39,797 nt of DNA from Amaricoccus solimangrovi (GCF_006385685.1 NZ_VFRP01000031.1:1-39797), one strand, 5' to 3'; shown: positions 1-10,419, numbered from the stretch's first letter. The notes: a model not told the origin generated them from the letters alone. Made by a program: numbers and translations.

Positions 1-777
1 CGGGCGGGGCGCGCGCGCCTCGGGCAGCGCGGCGGGCAGGCGCGGCGTCGGCGTGCCGAGTTGCGCGGCGGGCGCGGCCTGTTCGACCGGGGCGAGCGCC
101 GCGAGGCGCGTCGGCGCGGCCCCGCGCGGCGCCATCCCGGCGACGAGCGCCACGGCGGCGCAGGCGAGGCCGAGCCCGGCGCAGGCGAGCATCGCGCCGC
201 TCGGCGGCCAGCCGGGGAGGAACTCCGCCAGCCCCGACAGCGCCCGGCGCGGCGCGCCCAGGCGCCGGGCCAGCGCGGCGAGGTCGGGCGGCGCGGGCAG
301 GATGCCGGCGGGAAGCCGCGGCGCCGCGGCGAAACCCGGAAAGGCCCCCGCCCCTGTGAAGCCGCCCGGGCGCAGCCCGTGGCGGCGCAGGAAGCCCCGC
401 GCCTCGGCCAGCGTCGCGCGGTCGGCGGCGGCGACGGGAAGCTCCCCGGCCGGGGTCGGCGCGCCCGCGACGAGAACCAGCGCCCCGGGCGCGCGGCCGA
501 GCGCGCGGGCGGCCATCGCGCGGGCGGCGGCCCGGCCTTCCCCCGCGGGGACCAGCCCGCGCCAGACCTCGCCCTCCGGCAGCGCGACGCGAAGCCGCCC
601 CCCCGCGCGCGCGATCGCCACCGCGAGGGCGCGCAGCTGGTCGCCATAGCCCGGTTCGGAAAGGTCGATCTCGGTCGGCGCCTGGGCGCCGCCGCCCGGG
701 GACTCCGCCACCACCGCGAGGATCGGATAGCCCAGCGTCAGCCGGAACACCGGCCGGCGCGACATCTCACTGCTCAT
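1..777 (-). CDS. Hypothetical single-pass membrane protein, N-terminal part (runs off the left edge)
   Basis: An open frame of 259 codons reads leftward from ATG 775-777 to base 1 without a stop, so the C-terminus is outside the window. A second in-frame ATG lies four codons later (763-765), and a GGGGTGA ribosome binding site precedes the first. The first 200 or so residues are soluble and rich in Ala, Gly and Arg. They are followed by one hydrophobic segment (GAMLACAGLGLACAAVAL, about residues 201-225) and a Pro/Ala-rich stretch. A soluble N-domain followed by one membrane span recalls bitopic assembly proteins such as GspL or PilM/N, but no motif confirms this and no function is assigned. 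It diverges from the SIMPL-domain gene. The frame is real because it gives a coherent protein-like sequence, while the overlapping plus-strand frames are low-complexity Arg/Ala/Pro. Confidence 0.6.
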   Translation of the reverse strand, partial: MSSEMSRRPVFRLTLGYPILAVVAESPGGGAQAPTEIDLSEPGYGDQLRALAVAIARAGGRLRVALPEGEVWRGLVPAGEGRAAARAMAARALGRAPGALVLVAGAPTPAGELPVAAADRATLAEARGFLRRHGLRPGGFTGAGAFPGFAAAPRLPAGILPAPPDLAALARRLGAPRRALSGLAEFLPGWPPSGAMLACAGLGLACAAVALVAGMAPRGAAPTRLAALAPVEQAAPAAQLGTPTPRLPAALPEARAPRP

Positions 778-942
778 TTCACCCCGATCTCTGTCGAGTA
801 TTGCCTGCACCGCCTTCAATCATAGCGAAAATCGCCCGCCCAAGCCAGCGTTACCTCCGCGCTCCCGCCGCTTTGACTTGCCAAGCCGGCCTCCCGGCGG
901 CACCCAGTTCCGGACTGCGATCCGTGAAGAAGGATACCTCCG

Positions 943-1644
943 ATGCGCCCCGTCCTGCTGGCCGCGTTGCTCGCCGCCCCCCTGCTCCCGCCGCTCGCCG
1001 CCGCCCCGGCGGTCGCGGAGAACGCGCCGCCCGCGCGGATCGTCACCGTCACCGGCTCGGGCCGGGTCAGCGCCGCGCCCGACATCGCGACGATCTCCGG
1101 CGGGGTCGAGACCCAGGCCCCGACCGCCGCCGGGGCGCTCTCGGCCAATTCCGAGGCGATGGGCCATGTGCTCGCCGCCCTCGAGGGGCTCGGCGTGGCG
1201 AAGGCCGACATCCAGACCACGCGGCTCAGCCTCGATCCGGTCTGGGACCAGCCCGAGAACGGCCGGGCGCCGGGCCGGATCACCGGCTACGAGGCCGGCA
1301 ACATGGTGACGATCACGCTGCGCGACACCGCCCGGCTCGGCGCGGCGATCGATGCGATGAGCGCGGGCGGGGCGAACCGGATCTACGGGATCTCCTTCGA
1401 CATCGCCGACCCGCGCGAGCAACTCGACAAGGCGCGCGAGACCGCCGTGAAGGATGCCCGCGCCAAGGCCGAGACGCTGGCGCGCAGCGCGGGCGTCGGG
1501 CTCGGCGAGGTGCTCACGATCGACGAGAGCGTCCGGGGCGGCGGCCCGGCGCCGATGCGCGCCCAGATGGAGGCCGCGCCCCCGGTCTCGGCCGGCTCCG
1601 TCGAGCTCGGGACCGACGTCACCATCACCTACGCGCTGCGCTGA
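943..1644 (+). CDS. SIMPL domain-containing (DUF541) periplasmic protein
   Basis: This 233-residue protein starts with a clear signal peptide (hydrophobic Leu/Ala core to about residue 25, cleavage likely after AVA). The rest is one SIMPL (DUF541) domain: ARIVTVTGSGRVSAAPD opens it, DIQTTRLSLDPVW sits in the middle, and a helix with DARAKAETLA precedes the C-terminal strand. SIMPL proteins (for example E. coli YggE/BP26 relatives) are periplasmic or outer-membrane-associated and have been linked to oxidative stress. Their biochemical role is not settled. The ATG is supported by GAAGGA eleven bases upstream. The gene is monocistronic by position: a divergent membrane protein lies to its left, and a strong GC hairpin follows its stop. 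Confidence 0.88.
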   Translation: MRPVLLAALLAAPLLPPLAAAPAVAENAPPARIVTVTGSGRVSAAPDIATISGGVETQAPTAAGALSANSEAMGHVLAALEGLGVAKADIQTTRLSLDPVWDQPENGRAPGRITGYEAGNMVTITLRDTARLGAAIDAMSAGGANRIYGISFDIADPREQLDKARETAVKDARAKAETLARSAGVGLGEVLTIDESVRGGGPAPMRAQMEAAPPVSAGSVELGTDVTITYALR

Positions 1645-1656
1645 GCATCCCCCGGA

Positions 1657-1696
1657 AGCCCCGCCTCCGGCCGCCCTTGCGCCCGGAGGCGGGGCT
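1657..1696 (+). terminator. GC-rich hairpin after the SIMPL gene
   Basis: Two 14-base arms (1657-1670 and 1683-1696, AGCCCCGCCTCCGG and its exact reverse complement) enclose a 12-base loop, 12 bases after the SIMPL stop. No T-run follows, so this is only a likely terminator. It ends 40 bases before the aminotransferase start. Confidence 0.5.
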
Positions 1697-1736
1697 GGTA
1701 GTCTCGCGCGCCCGTGACAGCAGCCGGAGGCCCGCG

Positions 1737-2969
1737 ATGTCCCCGTTCAGCCCGTTCATCCGCGCGACGACGCCGCCCCCGGTGATGGAGGCGCGCCGCT
1801 GGATCCAGGGCAAGACCTTCCCCGCCGACCGGCCGCTCATCAACCTGAGCCAGGCCGCGCCGATCGATCCGCCGCCCGAGGCGCTGCGCGCCCAGATGGC
1901 GCGGATGGTGGTGAACGAGCCCGACACCCATCTCTACGGCCCGGTCCTCGGCCTGCCCGCGCTCCGCGCCGAGATCGCGGGGCGCTGGAGCGCGGCCTAT
2001 GGCGGCGAGATCGAGCCGGCCGACGTCGCGATCACCGGGGGCTGCAACATGGCCTTCTGCGCCGCGCTCGCCACGCTCGCGATCCCGGGCGACGCGATCC
2101 TGCTGCCGGTGCCCTGGTACTTCAACCACAAGATGTGGTGCGACACGGTCGGGATCGACGCGATCCCGCTGCCCTGCGACGCGCGGATGAACCCCGACAT
2201 CGAGGCGGCGCGGCCGCTCATGTCGGGCCATGTGAAGGCGATCGTGCTCATCACGCCGAACAATCCCACGGGGGCGGAATATCCCGCCGGGCTCGTCGCC
2301 GCCTTCGCCGCGCTCGCCCGCGCGCATGGCGCGGCGCTGATCCTCGACGAGACCTACCGCGACTTCGACTCGCGCGAGACGCGGCCGCACAACCTCTTCG
2401 CCGATCCCGGCTGGCGGGACGTGCTGATCCACCTCTATTCCTTCTCCAAGGCCTTCCGCCTGACCGGCCACCGGACCGGCGCGATCATCACGAGCCCCGA
2501 ACGGCTCGCCGAGGTCGAGAAGTTCATGGATTCGGTCGCGATCTGCGCGCCGACCCTCGGCCAGAAGGCGGCGCTCTGGGGGCTGCGCCATCTCGGCGAC
2601 TGGGTGGCGGGCGAGCGGGCCGAGATCCTGCGCCGGCGCGAGGCGATCACGCGGGGGCTCGCGCGGCTGCCGGGCTGGAAACTGCTCGGGGCCGGCGCCT
2701 ATTTCGCCTATGTCGAGCATCCCTTCGCGATGCGCTCGGACGAGCTCTGCCGCTTCCTCGTCGACGAGCAGTCGATCCTGACCCTGCCCGGCACGATGTT
2801 CTCGCCCGATCCGGAGGGGGCGCGCCAGATCCGGATCGCCTTCGCGAACGCCGATCCCGACGGGCTCGGCCGCGCGCTCGACCGGCTCGCGGAGCTCACC
2901 CACCGCCTGCCGCGCCGCGACGCCCCGCCGCTTGCCACGCCCCTTGCCTCCCCGGAGGCCAGCGCTTAA
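1737..2969 (+). CDS. Pyridoxal-phosphate aminotransferase, class I/II
   Basis: A 410-residue fold-type I aminotransferase. The segment YGPVLGLPALRAEIA and the phosphate/PLP pocket ITGGCN are near residues 65-105. VLITPNNPTG is the substrate/PLP Asn-Pro motif, ILDETYRDF carries the Asp and Tyr that contact the cofactor ring, and SFSKAFRLTGHRTG holds the Schiff-base lysine (about Lys238) and the downstream Arg. Length is normal for the aspartate/aromatic aminotransferase group. Substrate cannot be read from sequence, and no biosynthetic partner lies beside it. The frame stays open far upstream, to about 801, but domain alignment and the ATG at 1737 after GGAGGCCCGCG place the start there. The next gene, ppiD-like, starts 37 bases after its stop. 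Confidence 0.88.
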   Translation: MSPFSPFIRATTPPPVMEARRWIQGKTFPADRPLINLSQAAPIDPPPEALRAQMARMVVNEPDTHLYGPVLGLPALRAEIAGRWSAAYGGEIEPADVAITGGCNMAFCAALATLAIPGDAILLPVPWYFNHKMWCDTVGIDAIPLPCDARMNPDIEAARPLMSGHVKAIVLITPNNPTGAEYPAGLVAAFAALARAHGAALILDETYRDFDSRETRPHNLFADPGWRDVLIHLYSFSKAFRLTGHRTGAIITSPERLAEVEKFMDSVAICAPTLGQKAALWGLRHLGDWVAGERAEILRRREAITRGLARLPGWKLLGAGAYFAYVEHPFAMRSDELCRFLVDEQSILTLPGTMFSPDPEGARQIRIAFANADPDGLGRALDRLAELTHRLPRRDAPPLATPLASPEASA

Positions 2970-3006
2970 AGCCCGGGCCTGAAACCCGACTGTCCGGACG
3001 AGGGCC

Positions 3007-4875
3007 ATGCTCGACTTCCTGCGCGCGAAACATTCCCGGATGCTGGTCTGGACGCTGCTCGTCCTGATCGTGGTCGGGCTCGCCGGCTTCGGCATCGGCA
3101 ATACCGGCGCCTTCCGCTCCTCCGCCGTCGCGACCGTCGGCGATACCGAGATCTCGACCGACGATTACGCGCGCGCGATGCAGCAGGAGATGCGCGCGCT
3201 GACCCAGCGGCTCGGCCGCGGCCTCACCATGGCGGAGGCGCGGCAGTACGGGATCGACAACGTCGTGCTCGCCCGGCTCGTGAACGACGCCGCGCTCGAC
3301 GAGGAGGCGCGCCGGCTCGGCGTCTCGGTCGGGGACGAGACCGTCGCCCGGCAGGTGCTCGACGTGCAGGCCTTCAAGGGGCCGGACGGCAAGTTCGACC
3401 GCGACACCTATGCCCGCGCGCTCGCGAATGTCGGCCTCATGCCCGCCCAGTTCGAGGCGCAGATCCGCCACGAGGTCTCGCGCGACCTGATCGCCTCGGC
3501 GGTCCAGGCCCCGGTCGCGGCGCCGGCCGCGGCGGCGAAGGTCCTGCTCGGCTATCTCGGCGAGAAGCGGAGCCTCACCTGGTTCCGCCTCGGCCCCGAG
3601 GCGCTCACCGAAGCGGTGCCAGAGCCCGACGACGCGGCGATCCAGGCCGAATACGACGCCCATCACGACGCCTATACCACGCCCGAGACGCGCCACGTCA
3701 CCTACGCCGCGATCACGCCCGACGAACTCGCGCCCGCGATCGAGGTGCCCGAGAGCGATCTCAAGGCGATGTACGAGGCCGCTTCCGACCGGTTCAACAC
3801 GCCCGAGACGCGGCTGATGGACCGGATCGGCTTCGGCACCGAGGACGAGGCGAAGGCGGCGAAGGCGCGGCTCGACAGTGGCGAGATCACCTTCGACGCG
3901 CTCGCCACCGAACGCGGCTTCTCGGCGAGCCAGATCGACCAGGGCGCCCTGCCCGCCTCCCGGCTCGACCCCGGCGCGCGCGCGGCGGTCTTCGGCCTCG
4001 CGGAGCCCGGCATCGTCGGCCCGGTGCCCTCGCCGCTCGGCCCCTCGATCTACCGCGTGAACGCGATCCTCGCCGGCAAGACCGTCCCCTTCGCCGAGGC
4101 CGAGCCGGACCTGCGGAAGGAGCGCGCGCTGAAGCTCGCCGCCGACCGGATCGCGAACGAGACCCCGCGGATCGACGACATGCTCGCCGGCGGCGCGACG
4201 CTCGAGGATCTCGCGAAGGAGACCGATCTCAGGCTCGGCACGATGGACGTGACCGCCGCTTCCTCCGAAGGGCTCGCCGCCGATCCGAAGTTCCACGACG
4301 CGGTCATGAACGGCGAGACCGGGATCGAGAGCGATCCCGTCTCGCTCGCCTCCGGCGGCGTCGCCTCCGTCCGGGTCGAGTCGGTGGACGCGCCCCGGCT
4401 CCGCCCGCTCGACGAGGTGCGCGATCAGGTGATCGCCGCCTGGAAGGCCGCGGAGGCCTCGCGCCGGCTCGTCGCCCTCGCACAGGGCTACGCCGACGAG
4501 GTGAAGGGCGGGCTCGCCTTCGACGCGCTCGCCACCCGCCTCGGCGAGACGCCCGAGACCGGCGGTCCGGTCACCCGCTCGGGCCCCCTGCCCGGCACGC
4601 CGGCGGCCTTCCTCCGCGACGGTTTCGCCGCCGACAAGGGCGGGGCCTTCGTCACGGCGGACGGCGCGGGCGTGCTGATCGGCGCGGTCACCGACGTCGC
4701 CCCCTTCGATTTCGCCGCCGAGGCGAACCGGGACGCCGTCGCCAACGCCGAGAACCAGCTGCGCGGCCAGGTGGCCGACGACGTGCTCGCCTCCTATACC
4801 AACGCGGTCCGCGACGCCGCCGGGGTCACGCTGAACCGGGCCCAGATGGACGCCGCGCTGAGCCGCATTCCGTAA
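3007..4875 (+). CDS. ppiD: PpiD/SurA-type periplasmic peptidyl-prolyl isomerase (membrane anchored)
   Basis: A 622-residue protein with a single N-terminal membrane anchor (about residues 14-32, SRMLVWTLLVLIVVGLAGFG) and the rest in the periplasm. A SurA-N-like chaperone region (DTEISTDDYARAMQQEM and following helices) comes first. A parvulin-type rotamase region lies near residues 260-350, with the typical AKARLDSGEITFDALA and GPVPSPLGPSIYRV segments. The C-terminal third matches PpiD architecture. PpiD assists folding of proteins emerging from the Sec translocon. It ends 10 bases before trpE, an arrangement common in Rhodobacterales, so the two are probably co-transcribed although functionally unrelated. 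The parvulin domain is divergent, so chaperone activity is more certain than isomerase activity. Confidence 0.85.
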   Translation: MLDFLRAKHSRMLVWTLLVLIVVGLAGFGIGNTGAFRSSAVATVGDTEISTDDYARAMQQEMRALTQRLGRGLTMAEARQYGIDNVVLARLVNDAALDEEARRLGVSVGDETVARQVLDVQAFKGPDGKFDRDTYARALANVGLMPAQFEAQIRHEVSRDLIASAVQAPVAAPAAAAKVLLGYLGEKRSLTWFRLGPEALTEAVPEPDDAAIQAEYDAHHDAYTTPETRHVTYAAITPDELAPAIEVPESDLKAMYEAASDRFNTPETRLMDRIGFGTEDEAKAAKARLDSGEITFDALATERGFSASQIDQGALPASRLDPGARAAVFGLAEPGIVGPVPSPLGPSIYRVNAILAGKTVPFAEAEPDLRKERALKLAADRIANETPRIDDMLAGGATLEDLAKETDLRLGTMDVTAASSEGLAADPKFHDAVMNGETGIESDPVSLASGGVASVRVESVDAPRLRPLDEVRDQVIAAWKAAEASRRLVALAQGYADEVKGGLAFDALATRLGETPETGGPVTRSGPLPGTPAAFLRDGFAADKGGAFVTADGAGVLIGAVTDVAPFDFAAEANRDAVANAENQLRGQVADDVLASYTNAVRDAAGVTLNRAQMDAALSRIP

Positions 4876-4885
4876 AGACGAAACC

Positions 4886-6397
4886 ATGCTCCTTCCCGCC
4901 TTCGAAGCCTTTTCCGAAGCCTACGAGCGCGGGGAGAACCAACTGGTCTGGACCCGGCTGGTCGCCGATCTCGACACGCCGGTCAGCCTGATGCTGAAAC
5001 TGACCGAGGCGGGGCGCGACAGCTTCCTGCTCGAGAGCGTCACCGGCGGCGAGATCCGCGGCCGCTACTCGATCATGGGGATGAAGCCCGACCTGATCTG
5101 GGAATGCCGGGGCGGCGAGGCGCGGATCAACCGCTCCGCCCGTTTCGACCCCGACGGCTGGGAGGACGAGGCGAAGCCGCCGCTCGAAAGCCTGCGCGCG
5201 CTGATCGCCGAGAGCCGGATCGCGCTGCCCGAGGGGCTGCCGGCGATGTCCGCGGGGCTCTTCGGCTATCTCGGCTACGACATGGTGCGCCTCGTCGAGC
5301 ATCTGCCCGACGTCAATCCCGATCCGCTCGACCTGCCCGACGCGGTGATGATGCGCCCCTCGGTCATCCTCGTCGTCGACGGGGTGAAGGGCGAGGTGAC
5401 GATCATCAGCCCGGCCTGGGCGACCTCCGGCCTCTCGGCCCGCGCGGCCTATGCCCGCGCGGCGGAGCGGGTGATGGACGCGGTGCGCGACCTCGACCGG
5501 ATCCCGGCCAACGCCCGCGACATCGGCTCCGGCGACGCGCCCCCGGCCGAGCCGGTCTCGAACACGACCCCGGCCGAGTACCGCGCCATCGTCGAGCGGG
5601 CGAAGGACTACATCCGCGCCGGCGACATCTTCCAGGTGGTGCCGAGCCAGCGCTGGGCGCAGCCGTTCCGGCTGCCGCCCTTCGCGCTCTACCGCGCGCT
5701 CCGGCGCACGAATCCAAGCCCCTACATGTTCTACTTCAACTTCGGCGGCTTCCAGGTGATCGGCGCGAGCCCCGAGATCCTCGTGCGCGTCAAGGACGGC
5801 ACGGTGACGATCCGCCCGATCGCCGGCACCCGCCGCCGCGGCGCCACGCCCGAGGAGGATCAGGCGCTGGAGGCCGAGCTTCTCGCCGATCCGAAGGAAC
5901 GCGCGGAGCATCTGATGCTGCTCGACCTCGGCCGCAACGACGTCGGCCGCGTGGCGAAGGTCGGCACGGTCGACCCGAACGAGCAGTTCATCATCGAGCG
6001 CTACAGCCACGTGATGCACATCGTCTCGAACGTGAACGGCGCGCTGGCCGAGGATCAGGACGCGCTCTCCGCCCTGCTCGCGGGCCTGCCCGCGGGGACG
6101 GTCTCGGGCGCGCCGAAGGTCCGGGCGATGCAGATCATCGACGAGCTCGAGACCGAGAAGCGCGGCGTCTACGGCGGCGGCGTGGGCTATTTCTCCGCCG
6201 GCGGCGACATGGACATCTGCATCGCGCTCCGCACCGCGGTGGTGAAGGACGGCACGCTCTACGTCCAGGCCGGCGGCGGCGTCGTCTACGACAGCGACCC
6301 GGAGGCGGAGCTGCAGGAATCGGTCAACAAGTCGAAGGCGCTGATGCAGGCCGCCCGCGACGCCCATCTCTTCGTCGGGACGCGCTCGGGCAACTGA
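4886..6397 (+). CDS. trpE: Anthranilate synthase component I
   Basis: This 503-residue enzyme makes anthranilate from chorismate, the first committed step to tryptophan, using ammonia from the TrpG glutaminase. The N-terminal regulatory domain carries the tryptophan-binding LLES motif (residues 48-51). The chorismate-binding domain fills the C-terminal half, with IRPIAGTRRRG, the catalytic DLGRNDVGRVAK region, GTVSGAPKVRAMQIIDELE and YVQAGGGVVYDSDPE. Length and motifs are complete. It follows ppiD by 10 bases. No trpG, trpD or trpC follows, because a strong terminator lies directly downstream and the next genes are on the other strand. The glutaminase subunit must therefore be encoded elsewhere. 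Confidence 0.96.
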   Translation: MLLPAFEAFSEAYERGENQLVWTRLVADLDTPVSLMLKLTEAGRDSFLLESVTGGEIRGRYSIMGMKPDLIWECRGGEARINRSARFDPDGWEDEAKPPLESLRALIAESRIALPEGLPAMSAGLFGYLGYDMVRLVEHLPDVNPDPLDLPDAVMMRPSVILVVDGVKGEVTIISPAWATSGLSARAAYARAAERVMDAVRDLDRIPANARDIGSGDAPPAEPVSNTTPAEYRAIVERAKDYIRAGDIFQVVPSQRWAQPFRLPPFALYRALRRTNPSPYMFYFNFGGFQVIGASPEILVRVKDGTVTIRPIAGTRRRGATPEEDQALEAELLADPKERAEHLMLLDLGRNDVGRVAKVGTVDPNEQFIIERYSHVMHIVSNVNGALAEDQDALSALLAGLPAGTVSGAPKVRAMQIIDELETEKRGVYGGGVGYFSAGGDMDICIALRTAVVKDGTLYVQAGGGVVYDSDPEAELQESVNKSKALMQAARDAHLFVGTRSGN

Positions 6398-6414
6398 GCG
6401 CCGCTTCCTCCGCA

Positions 6415-6450
6415 AAGGGCCGCGCACCCGCCGGTGCGCGGCCCTTCTTC
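6415..6450 (+). terminator. Intrinsic terminator of ppiD-trpE
   Basis: A perfect 14-bp stem (arms 6415-6428 and 6433-6446, AAGGGCCGCGCACC and its complement) with a 4-base loop is followed by TTCTTC. It lies 18 bases after the trpE stop. Confidence 0.85.
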
Positions 6451-6490
6451 ATGCGCGAAGCCGCCGCGCCCCGGCCTTGGCCCCGGAACG

Positions 6491-6518
6491 AAAACGGGGA
6501 GCCCGAAGGCTCCCCGTT
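6491..6518 (-). terminator. Intrinsic terminator of groES-groEL
   Basis: A perfect 11-bp stem (6493-6503 with 6508-6518, AACGGGGAGCC and its complement) has a 4-base loop. Read on the minus strand it runs into TTTTCG. It lies about 30 bases beyond the groEL stop. Confidence 0.85.
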
Positions 6519-6549
6519 CCCTGTCTTTCCGAAGCGGAAGGACGGATGA

Positions 6550-8214
<1,665 letters not shown>

Positions 8215-8240
8215 CTATCCTGGAATGACGGGAGGGGTGA

Positions 8241-8555
8241 TCAGGCGGCCTTGGCCGACGACTTGCCCGCGGTGATGATGCCGAGGATGTCGCTTTCCTT
8301 CATGATCAGAAGGTCTTCGCCATCGACCTTGACCTCGGTCCCGGACCACTTGCCGAACAGGATGCGGTCGCCGGCCTTCACGGCCATCGGGATGAGCTCG
8401 CCCGAATCCTTGCGGGCACCCTCGCCAACGGCGACGACTTCGCCCTCGGAGGGCTTCTCCTTGGCGGTGTCGGGGATGATGAGACCGCCCTTGGTCTTCT
8501 CTTCGCCCTCGATCCGCTTGACGAGAACACGGTCGTGCAGGGGGGTGAATTGCAT
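8241..8555 (-). CDS. groS: Co-chaperonin GroES (10 kDa)
   Basis: A 104-residue GroES, the lid of the GroEL chamber. The start is set at ATG 8553-8555 ([16 protein letters not shown]), the conserved N-terminus, preceded by GAAGGAGCGATTTCC, a good ribosome binding site. The same frame stays open 29 codons upstream, but that part is not GroES-like. The mobile loop ([18 protein letters not shown]) and the C-terminal [11 protein letters not shown] are intact. It is first in the operon, about 75 bases downstream of a CIRCE operator. Confidence 0.98.
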   Translation of the reverse strand: MQFTPLHDRVLVKRIEGEEKTKGGLIIPDTAKEKPSEGEVVAVGEGARKDSGELIPMAVKAGDRILFGKWSGTEVKVDGEDLLIMKESDILGIITAGKSSAKAA

Positions 8556-8628
8556 GGAAATCGCTCCTTCGAGTCTGCGTTCCAAAACTTCGCGGCGGCT
8601 TGGCCGGCCCCGGGGGGACGGCCGGTCG

Positions 8629-8655
8629 TTAGCACTTGCCACCGATGAGTGCTAA
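8629..8655 (-). promoter_or_regulatory. CIRCE operator (HrcA binding site)
   Basis: On the coding strand this reads TTAGCACTC, nine bases, then AAGTGCTAA, which differs from the CIRCE consensus (TTAGCACTC-N9-GAGTGCTAA) by one base. It lies just downstream of the predicted -10 box, in the transcript leader. HrcA bound here would repress groESL at normal temperature. hrcA itself is not in the window. Confidence 0.95.
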
Positions 8656-8665
8656 CCGCGCGGCA

Positions 8666-8695
8666 TAGGTAGGAGCCACGCCCCGGCCCTGTCAA
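8666..8695 (-). promoter_or_regulatory. groESL promoter
   Basis: On the minus strand TTGACA (8690-8695; CTTGACA if the preceding C is included) and TACCTA (8666-8671) are 18 bases apart. The -35 is a perfect sigma-70 match and also close to the sigma-32 CTTGAAA. The CIRCE begins 10 bases downstream of the -10, as expected for HrcA control. Confidence 0.7.
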
Positions 8696-8805
8696 GTGCC
8701 CCGCGTCGCGGTTTCGGAAGAACGGCGGACGAATTTTCGGAAGGGGGCGGAGCGGCGGTGTCCCGCCCCGCCCCGGATGCGCTCGGCGTCTCCGCGCGGC
8801 GGGGA

Positions 8806-9213
8806 TCAGCCGCCCCCGCCGCCGCCGCGCTCGTGCTGCTCCAGCCGCGGATTGGCCGGGTTCCAGCTCAGCCGTTCCTCGAGCCAGATCTCGGCCCGGG
8901 GCGGGAACAGCTCGGGGTCGTCGAGCGAGGCGAGCGTCACGTCGATCGTCTCGGCGCCGTTCTGGTAGGTGAGCGTCGTCCCGCAGCGGCCGCAGAAGCC
9001 GCGCGTCACGCCGGGGGAGGATTCGTGGAGTGTAAGCGCGCCATGCTCGATCCGGAAGGATTCCGCGGGCTCGGTCAGCCAGCCGACGCTCTCCGCCCCG
9101 GTCGCGCGCCGGCAGGAGTCGCAATGGCAGACCTCGCTGAAGAGCGGCTCCGCGCCGAGGCTGTAGCGGACCGCGTTGCACTGGCATCCGCCCGTCACCG
9201 GATAGCTTGTCAT
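8806..9213 (-). CDS. GFA family (glutathione-dependent formaldehyde-activating-like) zinc protein
   Basis: A 135-residue CENP-V/GFA domain protein. Its cysteine motifs bind zinc in this family: GGCQCNAVRY at the N-terminus, CHCDSCRRATG near residue 32, and FCGRCGTTLTY near residue 75. The start is ATG 9211-9213 after GGAGG; the frame is open further upstream but the conserved domain begins at MTSYPVTGGCQC. The family is named for S-hydroxymethyl-glutathione synthase, but most members have unknown substrates. The C-terminus ends in a run of six glycines encoded by a GC-only tract. It diverges from the HAD hydrolase gene. No formaldehyde dehydrogenase gene is nearby. Confidence 0.88.
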   Translation of the reverse strand: MTSYPVTGGCQCNAVRYSLGAEPLFSEVCHCDSCRRATGAESVGWLTEPAESFRIEHGALTLHESSPGVTRGFCGRCGTTLTYQNGAETIDVTLASLDDPELFPPRAEIWLEERLSWNPANPRLEQHERGGGGGG

Positions 9214-9364
9214 GGAGGCCTCCTTCTTCCATCGGAACGACGCCCGGGCCGGCGATCCCCGCGCCCGGCGCGCGCTTCGCCTTTGCGCGCCGGGCGGCGA
9301 TCGGGTAGGCCAGCCTCGGGCGACCTTACCGCCCGAGCATCGGCCGCGGAGCAGCGAGACATCC

Positions 9365-10243
9365 ATGACCCAGATCATCCAGTCGCTCGACGATATCGCG
9401 GGGCGGTATCAGGTCCTCTACTGCGACCTCTGGGGCTGCCTGCACGACGGCGTGACGGTCTTTCCGGCGGCGGCGGCGGCGCTCGCGAAGTTCCGCGCCG
9501 GCGGCGGCGCCGTGGTGCTGCTCACCAATTCGCCCCGCCCCGCGGCCCAGGTCGCGGCCCAGATCCGCGCGCTCGGCGCGCCGGACGGCAGCTACGACCT
9601 CATCGTCTCCTCCGGCGACGCGGCCCAGCACGCGCTCGCGATTGGCATGGTCGGCCGCCGCGTCTATCACATCGGCCCGGCGCGCGACCTGTCCTTCTTC
9701 GCCGATGCGAAGGGCGTGCCCTTCGACGTGGAGCGCGTGCCGCTCGAGGAGGCGGAGGGAATCGTCTGCACCGGCCTCTTCGACGACCGGACCGAGACGC
9801 CGGCCGACTACCGCGCGACGCTGCTCTACGGCAAGACGAAGGGGATGAAGCTGCTCTGCGCCAATCCCGACATCATGGTCGATGTCGGGGACCAGCGCAT
9901 CTACTGCGCCGGGGCGATCGCGCAGGCCTACACGGAGATGGGCGGCGAGAGCTTCTATTTCGGCAAGCCCTATCCGCCGATCTACGCGCTGGCCCGGCGC
10001 CGGCTCGCGGAGATCGGCGCGGACGACATTCCGCCGGAGGGCATCCTCTGCCTCGGCGACGGGCTCGCGACCGACATCGCCGGCGCGATGGGCGAGGATC
10101 TCGATTCGCTCTTCATCGCCGGCGGCCTGCTCGCCGAGGAAACCGGGACGAGCCCCGCGGGCGGCCCGGATCCCGAGAAGCTGGAGGCGGTGCTGCGCGC
10201 CGCGAAGCTCTCCCCGCCGCTTGCGATGGCCTATCTGCGCTGA
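9365..10243 (+). CDS. TIGR01459-type HAD-superfamily hydrolase
   Basis: A 292-residue HAD phosphatase of the NagD-like branch. Motif I is YCDLWGCLHDG (around residue 20), with the nucleophilic Asp in the DLWG form typical of this subfamily. Motif II is LLTNSPRP, and the acidic motif ILCLGDGLATDIAGA lies near residue 230. A cap domain lies between, with FGKPYPPIY before the last motif. The start chosen is ATG 9365 rather than an upstream in-frame codon because the conserved region starts a few residues in. In related genomes this hydrolase commonly sits beside maoC and ribF. Here an MFS transporter and a sulfotransferase lie between. Substrate unknown. Confidence 0.85.
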   Translation: MTQIIQSLDDIAGRYQVLYCDLWGCLHDGVTVFPAAAAALAKFRAGGGAVVLLTNSPRPAAQVAAQIRALGAPDGSYDLIVSSGDAAQHALAIGMVGRRVYHIGPARDLSFFADAKGVPFDVERVPLEEAEGIVCTGLFDDRTETPADYRATLLYGKTKGMKLLCANPDIMVDVGDQRIYCAGAIAQAYTEMGGESFYFGKPYPPIYALARRRLAEIGADDIPPEGILCLGDGLATDIAGAMGEDLDSLFIAGGLLAEETGTSPAGGPDPEKLEAVLRAAKLSPPLAMAYLR

Positions 10244-10419
10244 GGGGGGGGCGCGGGGCCGCGCCGGTGAACCCTCCCCGCGCCGCGGGCGGATGAGGAA
10301 TGACGCCGCGGCGCGGGCGCGTGTCGCAAAACGCCGCGCTCATGACGCCGCGGAGCCAGCCAGATCCGCCCGCCACTGTTCTCCTGTCCCGGCCGCGCAC
10401 CAACGGAAAGGGCGTCCGG

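Noticed and set aside
53..825. Plus-strand frames of about 200-250 codons at the left edge
   Set aside because: They are Arg/Ala/Pro-rich shadows of the minus-strand membrane protein gene.
1629..4887. Two long minus-strand frames (490 and 663 codons) opposite the aminotransferase and ppiD genes
   Set aside because: Both are composition artefacts: no motifs, biased Arg/Gly/Glu content, and perfect overlap with well-supported plus-strand genes.
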